Assembly (NCBI GenBank): GCA_945865645.1 | Contig: CAMBEI010000016.1 | Coordinates: forward strand, 1-43,241 | DNA length: 43,241 bases | Source: Chitinophaga pinensis | Lineage (GTDB): Bacteria > Bacteroidota > Bacteroidia > Chitinophagales > Chitinophagaceae | Reading direction: 5' to 3' | Translations under genes and position numbers: made by a program | Notes under the pieces: generated by a model | Told to the model about the DNA's origin: nothing | Databases searched by the model: none | What the model saw: only the letters and a program-made list of their open reading frames with translations | Shown here: positions 24,532-32,544 of the stretch, in pieces | Position numbering within the stretch: position 1 is the first letter of the stretch | How the letters are laid out: each line of letters opens with the position of its first letter

Positions 24532-25368
24532 TTAAAATAAATTAAATTGATTTCTTAATCCAGCTTTAGCAATAATATATATCTTGGCGTAATTGGAAAT
24601 TCGAATGCGTTTTTCTAAAATATTAGCAGGTGCTGCGCGTTTAATTTTTTTAAATAAGGATAAATAATACTTATATGCTACAAATACACCAAATCTGGCT
24701 TTATTGGGTAAAGCTAAAATGCCAGCGTAAGCATTTTTAAAATCAATAGCAATATCATCTTCAATTTTTATTTTCATAGAAGGTGTAAAATTAGTAAAAT
24801 CAACTTCCGGGAAATAAGATCTATTTAATTCTTTGTAATCCGCTTTTACATCACGTAAAAAGTTTATTTTTTGAAAAGCTGCGCCTAATGCTTGGGCAGA
24901 AGGTTTTAATTCGTTGAATTTATTTTTATCTCCTTCACAAAAAACGCATAAACACATTAGACCTACCGCTTCGGCACTACCATATATATATTCATTATAC
25001 ATTTTGCTATTATATTCTGTTTTACTAAGATCCATTTCCATACTAGTAAAAAATGCTTCAATTAAATTTTGCGAAATATTATACTCCTTTACAGTAAACT
25101 GAAAGCTTTGTAAAATAGGATTTAAACTTATGCCTCTCTCAATAGATAAAAAAGTGTCTTTTTTAAATTCTGCAAGTAATTCTTCCTTTTTGTATTGATG
25201 AAAGGTGTCTACAATTTCATCAGCTAACCGCACAAATCCATAAATATTATATATGGGCGTACGAAGATTTGGGTGTAGTAATTTTATAGCACTACTAAAA
25301 GATGTGCTATATTTTTCAGTTACCGCCTTGCTACAATATTGACTTACATCATGAAAAAGCTTCAGCAT
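24532..25368 (-). CDS. crtB: Phytoene synthase, CrtB
   Basis: This is a 278-residue squalene/phytoene synthase. The first aspartate-rich motif is read as VRLADEIVDTF (about 46-56, D..VD). The second is KINFLRDVKADYKELNRSYF (about 166-185). The substrate stretch YIYGSAEAVGLMCLCVF lies between them. It condenses two GGPP into phytoene, the first committed carotenoid step. It follows crtI by 69 nt. A GGPP synthase (crtE) is not in the window, so the precursor must be made elsewhere. Confidence 0.94.
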   Translation of the reverse strand: MLKLFHDVSQYCSKAVTEKYSTSFSSAIKLLHPNLRTPIYNIYGFVRLADEIVDTFHQYKKEELLAEFKKDTFLSIERGISLNPILQSFQFTVKEYNISQNLIEAFFTSMEMDLSKTEYNSKMYNEYIYGSAEAVGLMCLCVFCEGDKNKFNELKPSAQALGAAFQKINFLRDVKADYKELNRSYFPEVDFTNFTPSMKIKIEDDIAIDFKNAYAGILALPNKARFGVFVAYKYYLSLFKKIKRAAPANILEKRIRISNYAKIYIIAKAGLRNQFNLF

Positions 25369-25437
25369 TTGTTTATATTTTTTTTATGCTTTTAAAAAAA
25401 ATAATAGATCTAATCTATTTAGTATTAATTAAAGTTT

Positions 25438-26910
25438 TTAACCATAATATTTTATAGCCTGTTTGGCAACCACTTCACCACTTATTAAACAGGGAGGTAC
25501 GCCAGGACCAGGTATAGTTAGCTGACCAGTATAAAATAAATTTTTAATTTTACTACTTCTACAAGTAGGTTTTAAGTTTGCTGTTTGGGTTAACGTATTT
25601 GCCAATCCATATGCATTTCCCTTAAAGGAGTTGTAGTCATCTATAAAATTACTAATAGAATAAGTTTTTTTATAAATTATTGTATCTTTTATATTTTGGC
25701 CAGTATGTTTTTCAAATCGTTTTAGTATTTGTTTAAAATAAGTTTCGCGTAATTCTTCTGTATCTCCTTTTATTCCGGCTGCCACAGGTATTAAAAAAAA
25801 TAAATTTTCGCATTCAGGCGGCGCTAAGGTGTCATCAGTTATGGAAGGTATACTTACATAAAACAAAGGATGTGTTGGCCATTGCTTAGTGGTATAAATT
25901 TCTTTCCCATGTATTTCAAAATCACTATCGAAAAACAGAGAGTGGTGTAAAACATTTTTCAGTTTTTTATTTAAGCCAATATAATATATCAAACAGCTAG
26001 GGGCCATTATACGCTTATCCCAGTATTTATCACTATAAACTCTGCAATTTTGTGGTAATAATTTTTTTTCAATAAAATGATAGTCGGCTGCACCTATTAC
26101 CACATCAGCATCGTAAGCTATATGTTGATTGGCTATCACTTGAGTTGCTATTTTGTTACTAACTATTATTTGATTGACATCACTATTAAAAATAAATTTT
26201 ACACCTAATTCTTCTGCAAGGGAAAACATGCCTTCTACTATTTGATACATGCCTTTGTGGGGGTACCAGGTACCTAATTTTATATCTGCATAATTCATCA
26301 AGCTATATAAGGCGGGTGTATCTTCTGGCAGGGCTCCAAGAAATAAAACAGGAAATTCAAGTAATGTTTGCAGTTTAGGATGTTTAAATTTTTTGCTAAT
26401 ATGTGTCTTAATTGAAGTGAACACATCTAGTTTAAAAATACCTTTAACTAGCTCCCAGTCTAAAAACTCTGTGTAAGACTGTCCTGGTTTATGTACTAGT
26501 TTGTCTATTCCCACATGATATTTATATAGAGCTTCGCGCAAATAGTCATCTAGTTTGGATGCACTACCTTTTTCAATACTTTCAAATAATTTTTTCAATT
26601 CAACATAATCAGCTGGGATATTCATTTCTCCATCGTTCCAATATACTCGGTATGAAGGATCTAATCTTTCTAGTTTATAATAATCGGAAACTTGTTTCCC
26701 AAAGGAATTAAAAAAGCGTTCAAAAACATCTGGCATCCAGTACCAGCTTGGCCCCATATCAAAAGTAAATCCTGCTTCTTTTAATTGTCTAGCTCTTCCA
26801 CCTGGCGTGGCATGTTTTTCTAGTACAGTAACGTCCCATCCACCTTTAGCCATAAATGTTGCTGCTGATAATCCTGCAAAACCACTTCCTATAATTACTG
26901 CTTTTTTCAC
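25438..26910 (-). CDS. crtI: Phytoene desaturase, CrtI
   Basis: This 490-residue FAD enzyme begins KKAVIIGSGFAGLSAATFMA with the GxGxxG motif, then EKHATPGGRARQ and FDMGPSWYWMPDVFERFF. It ends with the bacterial phytoene dehydrogenase signature FYTGQLTIPGPGVPPCLISG. It converts phytoene to lycopene by four desaturations. The start codon is GTG at 26908-26910; no upstream ATG fits between it and the sigma-factor stop 30 nt away. It is second in the operon, directly after the ECF sigma gene and before crtB. It is clearly distinct from the plus-strand CrtD-type paralog. Confidence 0.94.
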   Translation of the reverse strand: MKKAVIIGSGFAGLSAATFMAKGGWDVTVLEKHATPGGRARQLKEAGFTFDMGPSWYWMPDVFERFFNSFGKQVSDYYKLERLDPSYRVYWNDGEMNIPADYVELKKLFESIEKGSASKLDDYLREALYKYHVGIDKLVHKPGQSYTEFLDWELVKGIFKLDVFTSIKTHISKKFKHPKLQTLLEFPVLFLGALPEDTPALYSLMNYADIKLGTWYPHKGMYQIVEGMFSLAEELGVKFIFNSDVNQIIVSNKIATQVIANQHIAYDADVVIGAADYHFIEKKLLPQNCRVYSDKYWDKRIMAPSCLIYYIGLNKKLKNVLHHSLFFDSDFEIHGKEIYTTKQWPTHPLFYVSIPSITDDTLAPPECENLFFLIPVAAGIKGDTEELRETYFKQILKRFEKHTGQNIKDTIIYKKTYSISNFIDDYNSFKGNAYGLANTLTQTANLKPTCRSSKIKNLFYTGQLTIPGPGVPPCLISGEVVAKQAIKYYG

Positions 26911-26940
26911 AATATTAAAGTATAGTATTAAATTTAATAA

Positions 26941-27441
26941 CTAAAACTTTGTTATTTTTTGTTTTAATAATTTTCGGGCAAAATGTATTCTACTTTTAAT
27001 TGTACCCAATGGCTCGTTTAATATATCTGAAATTTCATGATACTTATATCCTTCAAAATATAGTTTAAAAGGATTCTTAAATATTTCGGGTAAATGATTA
27101 ACTGCCGATTCCATTTCTTTTAACGATAATTTAGTTTCTGCGAAATTTGGCGTGGTAAATCGACTGTAATTTAAAAGATAATCATTAGGTGTATTATCAA
27201 AAATAGTATTTTGTTTTGCAATACGCCTGTAGTTATTAATAAAAATATTACGCATAATGGTGTACATCCATGCTTTAATATTGGTACCAGAATTGTATTT
27301 TTCTCTATTAGCTAATGACCTATATATTGTTTCTTGAAGAAGGTCTTTTGCTAATTCCGAATCGCGGGTTAATGAAATAGCAAAAGGTTTTAAATACTCG
27401 GTGTTATTTACAAGCGATTGGTTAAATTCTAATGTAGACAT
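26941..27441 (-). CDS. ECF-type RNA polymerase sigma factor heading the crt operon
   Basis: This 166-residue sigma-70 family protein has region 2 (AKDLLQETIYRSLANREKYN and NIKAWMYTIMRNIFINNYRR, about 30-77) and region 4 (ESAVNHLPEIFKNPF, YHEISDILNEPLGTIKSRIH, about 110-152). It is typical of extracytoplasmic-function sigma factors. No anti-sigma gene is adjacent, which is unusual. Instead a B12-binding MerR regulator lies upstream. The arrangement recalls Streptomyces LitR-LitS, where a light-responsive MerR controls an ECF factor that transcribes crt genes. crtI starts 30 nt downstream. Confidence 0.93.
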   Translation of the reverse strand: MSTLEFNQSLVNNTEYLKPFAISLTRDSELAKDLLQETIYRSLANREKYNSGTNIKAWMYTIMRNIFINNYRRIAKQNTIFDNTPNDYLLNYSRFTTPNFAETKLSLKEMESAVNHLPEIFKNPFKLYFEGYKYHEISDILNEPLGTIKSRIHFARKLLKQKITKF

Positions 27442-27443
27442 AA

Positions 27444-27536
27444 ATTTTGTTTAACTTTTAAAGAACAATATTAAACAATATTAATTTTATATCCTAATTT
27501 TTGTTTAATACTTTTATACTAATATTAAACAATATG
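27444..27536. promoter_or_regulatory. Tandem operator-like element in front of the sigma/crt operon
   Basis: The 138-bp gap between the MerR gene end and the sigma start holds a composite element twice. TTTTGTTTAA..CTTTTA is followed by AATATTAAACAATAT, at 27444-27482 and again at 27496-27536. The 15-mer AATATTAAACAATAT is exact in both (27467-27481 and 27521-27535, 54 bp apart) and contains an inverted repeat ATATT/AATAT around AAAC. The core TTGTTTAA recurs upstream of the MerR gene (28505-28512). These are good candidate binding sites for the CarH-like regulator. Binding is not shown. Confidence 0.6.
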
Positions 27537-27579
27537 TAAATCAAGGAGTTAAGTAGCAGGGTATAAAGTGAAAAGATGA

Positions 27580-28461
27580 TTACGCTATTTCGGATAAAAA
27601 TGTTAAAACCTCATATAAAGATTTTTTTAACTTAATTGCACCTGGGGGATTTTTGGTATAGTTGTCTGTAAGATGGCCTGATATAATTACGGGGTGATTT
27701 GGAAAAATAGAATCAAGTGTATTAATAAATTTATCAAAATTAAATTTTGAATTTGCCATAGTTATATGTGTATAAATATAATCTGGATTTTTTAATCTTA
27801 CTAGAAATGCTACATCCTTTAAGGGAATGCTACATCCCAAATAGATGGTATTAATCCCTTTATTTTTCAACATATAATTCATAAACAGAAGGCTTAATTC
27901 GTGATATTCTGTTTCGGGGAGAAATAATAAAACTGTTTTATTTATTTTAAAAGAAGGCCTTACTTTATCAATACCTACAATTATTTTTTGACGAACAATA
28001 TTAGTTACAAAGTGCTCCTGTCCTGGATTTATATGATTTGTTAGCCAAAGAATTCCAATTTTTTCTAAATATGGAAATATAATTTCAATAACTGTTCTTT
28101 CAATACCATTGATTACAATAAATTCATCTAATACCAATTCAAACGCTTCGATATCAAGATCAATCATATTTTGTATCAAAATATTTATTGTCTTATCCTG
28201 TAATGCATCTAATTTATTTAAAGAGATAATTTTTTCATTCATTTCGCTTTCAGTCATTTTATCTATATGCGAAATTTTAAATCCAAATTTATTAAGCAAT
28301 GCCACATTGAGCAATTTTTTTAACTCCTCATTACTGTAATATCTGATATTGGTATTGGACCGGTGTGGTTTTAAAAATGAATAACGCTGCTCCCAAATGC
28401 GAATAGTATGCGCCTTTATTCCTGACAGATTTTCAAGATCCTTAATTGTAAAAACGTGCAT
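27580..28461 (-). CDS. CarH/LitR-type MerR regulator with cobalamin-binding (photoreceptor) domain
   Basis: This is a 293-residue regulator. Residues 1-70 form the MerR helix-turn-helix and wing (FTIKDLENLSGIKAHTIRIW, EQRYSFLKPHR, RYYSNEELKKL). Residues about 75-165 match the four-helix B12-binding cap, with the Wx9EH motif intact (W139, E149, H150). Residues about 175-293 are the Rossmann B12-binding domain with E185-Y-H187-E, where H187 is the expected lower axial ligand, then YLGCSIPLKDV. In Thermus CarH these residues bind adenosylcobalamin; light breaks the Co-C bond and releases DNA. Placed directly upstream of sigma-crtIB, it is probably the light-dependent repressor of carotenogenesis. 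Confidence 0.92.
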   Translation of the reverse strand: MHVFTIKDLENLSGIKAHTIRIWEQRYSFLKPHRSNTNIRYYSNEELKKLLNVALLNKFGFKISHIDKMTESEMNEKIISLNKLDALQDKTINILIQNMIDLDIEAFELVLDEFIVINGIERTVIEIIFPYLEKIGILWLTNHINPGQEHFVTNIVRQKIIVGIDKVRPSFKINKTVLLFLPETEYHELSLLFMNYMLKNKGINTIYLGCSIPLKDVAFLVRLKNPDYIYTHITMANSKFNFDKFINTLDSIFPNHPVIISGHLTDNYTKNPPGAIKLKKSLYEVLTFLSEIA

Positions 28462-28547
28462 ATGGAGTAGTTTATCTAATCATAATTACAATCAAAAACT
28501 ATAATTGTTTAACAAAGTAATAATGCAAAATTTTTCATCATAAACTA

Positions 28548-29159
28548 TTAAATTCTTTTTACCCTGTTATTTTCCAATACATATTCCTGACCGCTTTCTG
28601 TACAAAATGCTTTATTAGTAGAGTCGAATTTTAGTCTATGCCCATATTCACTCATCCAGCCTGTTTGCCTGCCTGGATTACCGATTATTAATGCAAATGC
28701 TGGAACATCCTTTGTGACTACTGCGCCTGCACCAATAAAAGCATATTCGCCAATCGTGTTGCCACAAATAACGGTTGCGTTTGCACCAATGCTTGCCCCT
28801 TTTTTTATCAGGGTTGTTTTATACTGATCTTTTCGGCTTAACGCACTGCGTGGGTTAATGACATTAGTTAACACCATGCTCGGCCCGAGGAAAACATCAT
28901 CTTCACAAATCACCCCTTCATAAATACTTACATTATTTTGTACGCGCACATTATTGCCCAACAGCACTTTTGGAGAAACGACCACATTTTGGCCCAGATT
29001 ACAATTGTTACCAATGATCGCCCCGGTCATAATATGGCTAAAATGCCAAATTTTAGTGCCCTTGCCAATGGTACAATTAACATCAATGATAGCTGTGGGA
29101 TGTGCAAAATAATTCAAAGAATCATAATTTAATATTTTCCAGATAAACACCATAACCAC
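28548..29159 (-). CDS. Left-handed beta-helix sugar N-acetyltransferase (WlbB/FdtC-like)
   Basis: This protein of about 203 residues has repeated hexapeptides ([LIV]GxxxX), e.g. [48 protein letters not shown] end repeats and [16 protein letters not shown]. This matches acetyltransferases acting on amino sugars of surface glycans, such as WlbB or FdtC. The ATG at 29159 overlaps rfbA by 38 nt. A later non-ATG start near [13 protein letters not shown] would remove the overlap and fit the family better, so the start is uncertain. After rfbB-rfbA, a 3-acetamido-3,6-dideoxyhexose pathway is suggested, but the needed isomerase and aminotransferase are not here. Confidence 0.85.
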   Translation of the reverse strand: MVMVFIWKILNYDSLNYFAHPTAIIDVNCTIGKGTKIWHFSHIMTGAIIGNNCNLGQNVVVSPKVLLGNNVRVQNNVSIYEGVICEDDVFLGPSMVLTNVINPRSALSRKDQYKTTLIKKGASIGANATVICGNTIGEYAFIGAGAVVTKDVPAFALIIGNPGRQTGWMSEYGHRLKFDSTNKAFCTESGQEYVLENNRVKRI

Positions 29160-29982
29160 TCTTCTCTAATTTCTTTGCTAAGCTCATTAATTGTTCTTTG
29201 GTTATAAATCCCATTCGATAGGCGATCTCCTCGGGACATCCTATTTTAAGGCCCTGCCGTTTTTCTATTACCCTTACATATTCACTGGCATCATGCAAGG
29301 ATTCAAATGTCCCCGTATCAAGCCAGGCAAAACCACGGTCAAGTAACGCTACTTTTAATTTTTTTTGTTGCAAGTAATGGTCGTTCACGGTGGTTATCTC
29401 ATATTCGCCTCTTGTACTTGGAGTAATATTTTTGGCGATATGTACAACACTATTATCATAAAAATATAAACCCGGTACAGCATAATTACTCTTAGGCTTA
29501 ACAGGCTTTTCTTCAATACTAATAACTTTATAATCGGTATCAAATTCTACAACACCATACCGTTCTGGATCTCCTACCGGGTATGCAAAAACTACGGCCC
29601 CGTCAGGGTCTGTACTTCCTTGCAGCAACTTACTAAACCCACTGCCATAAAAAATATTATCGCCCAGCACCAAAGCCACGCTCTCTTTACCAATAAATTT
29701 TTCGCCAATTACAAATGCTTGTGCCAGGCCATTAGGAACTTCCTGTTTGGCATATTCAATAGTGCAGCCCCATTGACTGCCATCACCCAACAATCTTGTA
29801 AACTGTTCCTGGTCTTCAGGTGTGGTAATAACCAGCATTTCATTTATCCCCGCCAACATTAGGGTGCTAAGCGGATAATAGATCATGGGCTTATCATAAA
29901 TAGGCATAAGTTGTTTACTGATACCCATGGTAATGGGGTAAAGCCTTGTGCCGGAGCCTCCTGCAAGAATAATTCCTTTCAT
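29122..29982 (-). CDS. rfbA: Glucose-1-phosphate thymidylyltransferase
   Basis: This 286-residue enzyme opens with [20 protein letters not shown], then [20 protein letters not shown] and MLAGI, the RmlA/RfbA signature. VLGDNIFYG holds the metal-binding aspartate; VVEFD and [20 protein letters not shown] are also diagnostic. It makes dTDP-glucose from dTTP and glucose-1-phosphate. It lies 5 nt after rfbB and overlaps the acetyltransferase start, so the three form one transcript for a dTDP-6-deoxysugar used in surface polysaccharide. Confidence 0.97.
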   Translation of the reverse strand: MKGIILAGGSGTRLYPITMGISKQLMPIYDKPMIYYPLSTLMLAGINEMLVITTPEDQEQFTRLLGDGSQWGCTIEYAKQEVPNGLAQAFVIGEKFIGKESVALVLGDNIFYGSGFSKLLQGSTDPDGAVVFAYPVGDPERYGVVEFDTDYKVISIEEKPVKPKSNYAVPGLYFYDNSVVHIAKNITPSTRGEYEITTVNDHYLQQKKLKVALLDRGFAWLDTGTFESLHDASEYVRVIEKRQGLKIGCPEEIAYRMGFITKEQLMSLAKKLEKSGYGVYLENIKL

Positions 29983-29987
29983 TATTT

Positions 29988-31040
29988 TTATCTTTTATGA
30001 TATTGTTTATCGTAATAACTTTGATAATCCCCACTTGTTACATGATTCAGCCACTCGCCGTTATTCAAATACCAGTCAATTGTTTTACTGATCCCCTCTT
30101 CAAATTGTAACGATGGCATCCAGCCTAATTCATTTTTTAATTTTGTTGCCTCAATGGCATAGCGCAAATCGTGTCCTGCCCTATCTTTTACATAGGTAAT
30201 TAACTTTTCTGAAGTTCCTTTTTCCCTCCGCAACTTTTCATCCATCTGCCGACACAATTCTTTTACCAAGTTAATATTTGTCCATTCGTTATGGCCACCA
30301 ATATTGTAGGTTTCGCCAACTTTACCGCTATGGAAAACCACATCAATAGCGCGTACATGATCCTCAACATACAACCAATCCCGTACATTTTCGCCTTTAC
30401 CATAAATGGGCAGGGGTTTATTATTGATGATATTGTGAATGCAAAGGGGTATCAGCTTTTCGGGAAAATGAAATGGCCCGTAATTATTACTGCAGTTGCT
30501 GATCTTAACCGGCAATTTATAGGTATGATAAAATGACCTTACAATATGATCGGATGAGGCTTTGGATGAGGAGTATGGACTACGGGGATCATAAGCCGTT
30601 TTTTCGGTAAAAAACCCGGTCTCGCCGAGAGATCCATATACTTCGTCTGTTGAAATATGATAGAATATTTTATCCTCCATTTTACCGATCCAGGATTCTT
30701 TTGCAGCCTGCAATAAGGATGCAGTACCCAACACATTGGTGGTTATGAATGCCAGCGGGTCGGTGATGGACCTATCCACATGGCTTTCGGCAGCACAATG
30801 TAATACAGCCGTAAAATGATTCTGCGTAAACAGAATACGCAACAGTTCTAAATCAGTAATATTACCCTTTATAAAACTGTAATTTGGCTTATCCTCAATA
30901 TCCTTTAGATTTTCCAGGTTGCCTGCATAGGTAAGAACATCCAGATTTACAATGTTGTAATGCGGGTACTTTGTTACAAATAAACGGGTAAGATGTGATC
31001 CTATAAAGCCAGCTCCCCCTGTTATCAATATGGAATGCAT
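29988..31040 (-). CDS. rfbB: dTDP-glucose 4,6-dehydratase
   Basis: This is a 350-residue extended SDR enzyme with NAD-binding [18 protein letters not shown], catalytic [11 protein letters not shown] (threonine, with the D-E pair specific to dehydratases) and [15 protein letters not shown] (YxxxK). [18 protein letters not shown] is also visible. It converts dTDP-glucose to dTDP-4-keto-6-deoxyglucose. It is first in the rfbBA-acetyltransferase operon. rfbC and rfbD are absent, so the branch is probably not plain rhamnose, unless those genes lie elsewhere. Confidence 0.97.
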   Translation of the reverse strand: MHSILITGGAGFIGSHLTRLFVTKYPHYNIVNLDVLTYAGNLENLKDIEDKPNYSFIKGNITDLELLRILFTQNHFTAVLHCAAESHVDRSITDPLAFITTNVLGTASLLQAAKESWIGKMEDKIFYHISTDEVYGSLGETGFFTEKTAYDPRSPYSSSKASSDHIVRSFYHTYKLPVKISNCSNNYGPFHFPEKLIPLCIHNIINNKPLPIYGKGENVRDWLYVEDHVRAIDVVFHSGKVGETYNIGGHNEWTNINLVKELCRQMDEKLRREKGTSEKLITYVKDRAGHDLRYAIEATKLKNELGWMPSLQFEEGISKTIDWYLNNGEWLNHVTSGDYQSYYDKQYHKR

Positions 31041-31141
31041 AAAAATTTTCGTAAAAATATAATTTATTTAGCAATTGATTCTTAAATTGTATTTTCAGTC
31101 ATTATTTATAGCATGTATTTTAGAATAACAGAATTATTGTA

Positions 31142-32398
31142 ATGGCAGCTTATTTCATTTTATTTACGGTTTATTTCATTTTACTATTAATACTAAACAA
31201 AAAAAACCGATTTTTTTTAAACAGCGGGATTGAGGCCAAAACTATTAATCTGTTATTTGGCATAAAAATAATATTGGGACTTGTTTATATTTATATAGAA
31301 CAGCATACAAATAAAGGGCAGGATCTCGATATTTTTTTTAATAACAGTCTGGAACAAACAAACCTGTTACTTAATCACCCCATACAATTCATCACATCAA
31401 CTTTCAGTTCTAATTATACAAATAATAATATGAGTGGATTATTTTCCACGCAATCCTATTGGAATGATATCAGAAATATCTTTATTGAAAAACTGCTGGG
31501 CATCATTAACATACTATCTTTCAAAAACCTTTATATCAACTCTTTATTTTACAACTACCTAATTTTTTTCGGCCATATCGCTTTGTATAGGTCTTTTTAC
31601 AATATCTACCCAAATGCAAAAACGGGTATTTTACTAGGTTGTTTTTTTATTCCCAGCTGCGCCTATTATTTAAGCGGAATTAATAAAGACAGTATGTTTT
31701 TTTTAGGGATGAGCCTGATAATATTTAGTATTAGCCATTCGTTCTTTTTAAAGTCCGGGAAATTAAACAAGATGGCCATCGTGCTTATGGTATCCGGGTT
31801 TTTAATTACATTAATCATAAGAAATTTTTTCTTTGTCCTGTTGATTCCTGCAGTTCTGGCGTATTATTTATCTGTTAATTTTAACCAAAAACCCTTATTG
31901 ATTTTTACAGCCGTTTTTTCTACAGTGGCTGTACTATTTTTTTGCTCCCCTGCTTTAATGCAAATTGTCTGTAATCGGCAAGCTGATTTTTTACATTTGG
32001 GTTGGGCACGAAGTGCTGTGGCTGTAGATATTTTGCAACCTAATATTAAAAGTTTCATCACCCATTTACCTTCAGTAATAAACATTGCCTTTTTAAGACC
32101 CTATGTTTGGGATAGCTACAGTATCTCTTATTTTGCCAGTGCAATTGAAATCATTCTTCTATTGACGCTGGTTTTGTATTCAACTATCATACTACTTAAA
32201 TACAATCGTGATATATTTAACCACCCGCTTATTTTATGTTGTATTTTTTATGCGGTTTCTGCCTTTCTTGTCATTGGATTTACGATACCCTTTTTAGGTG
32301 CCGTAGTAAGGTATAAAACTGCTTTTTTGCCAATACTGATCACTCCATTCCTAATTGCGATCCCATGGGATAGATTAAAATTTTTAAAACTTCTATAA
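31142..32398 (+). CDS. Polytopic membrane protein, possible glycan polymerase/transferase-like
   Basis: This 418-residue protein has about ten hydrophobic helices and a large loop near residues 60-120 (IEQHTNKGQDLDIFFNNSLE, with aromatic- and serine-rich sequence after it). A motif YYLSGINKDSMFFLGMSL (about 180-197) sits at a membrane boundary, and LRPYVWDSYS lies near residue 320. It does not match a family I can name. Topology and position, divergent from the rfbBA operon, fit surface-glycan assembly proteins such as Wzy/EpsG-like polymerases. This is a guess from context. Confidence 0.7.
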   Translation: MAAYFILFTVYFILLLILNKKNRFFLNSGIEAKTINLLFGIKIILGLVYIYIEQHTNKGQDLDIFFNNSLEQTNLLLNHPIQFITSTFSSNYTNNNMSGLFSTQSYWNDIRNIFIEKLLGIINILSFKNLYINSLFYNYLIFFGHIALYRSFYNIYPNAKTGILLGCFFIPSCAYYLSGINKDSMFFLGMSLIIFSISHSFFLKSGKLNKMAIVLMVSGFLITLIIRNFFFVLLIPAVLAYYLSVNFNQKPLLIFTAVFSTVAVLFFCSPALMQIVCNRQADFLHLGWARSAVAVDILQPNIKSFITHLPSVINIAFLRPYVWDSYSISYFASAIEIILLLTLVLYSTIILLKYNRDIFNHPLILCCIFYAVSAFLVIGFTIPFLGAVVRYKTAFLPILITPFLIAIPWDRLKFLKLL

Positions 32399-32530
32399 TT
32401 CATTTACAGAAATTGAAAAGGCATTTCTAAATATGTGCATACAAAAAAGAAACGTATTGAGCATGCTAATAAGCTCTTTAAAAAACAGCCCTTTTATTTA
32501 ATCTAAATTCATAAATCGTTGTTCCTCCGT

Positions 32531-32538
32531 TACCTTTG
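32531..32538 (+). promoter_or_regulatory. TAnnTTTG promoter box (TACCTTTG) for the ABC-F gene
   Basis: TACCTTTG is an exact consensus match and ends six bases before the ATG at 32545. The frame could be extended to a TTG at 32536, but that lies inside the box, so ATG 32545 is the start and the message would be nearly leaderless. Confidence 0.55.
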
Positions 32539-32544
32539 CCGACT

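Noticed and set aside
22093..28461. Possibility of a horizontally acquired crt island
   Set aside because: The crt genes look a little more AT-rich than the rfb genes, but no flanking repeats, integrase or tRNA mark an insertion, and codon style matches neighbours such as umuC.
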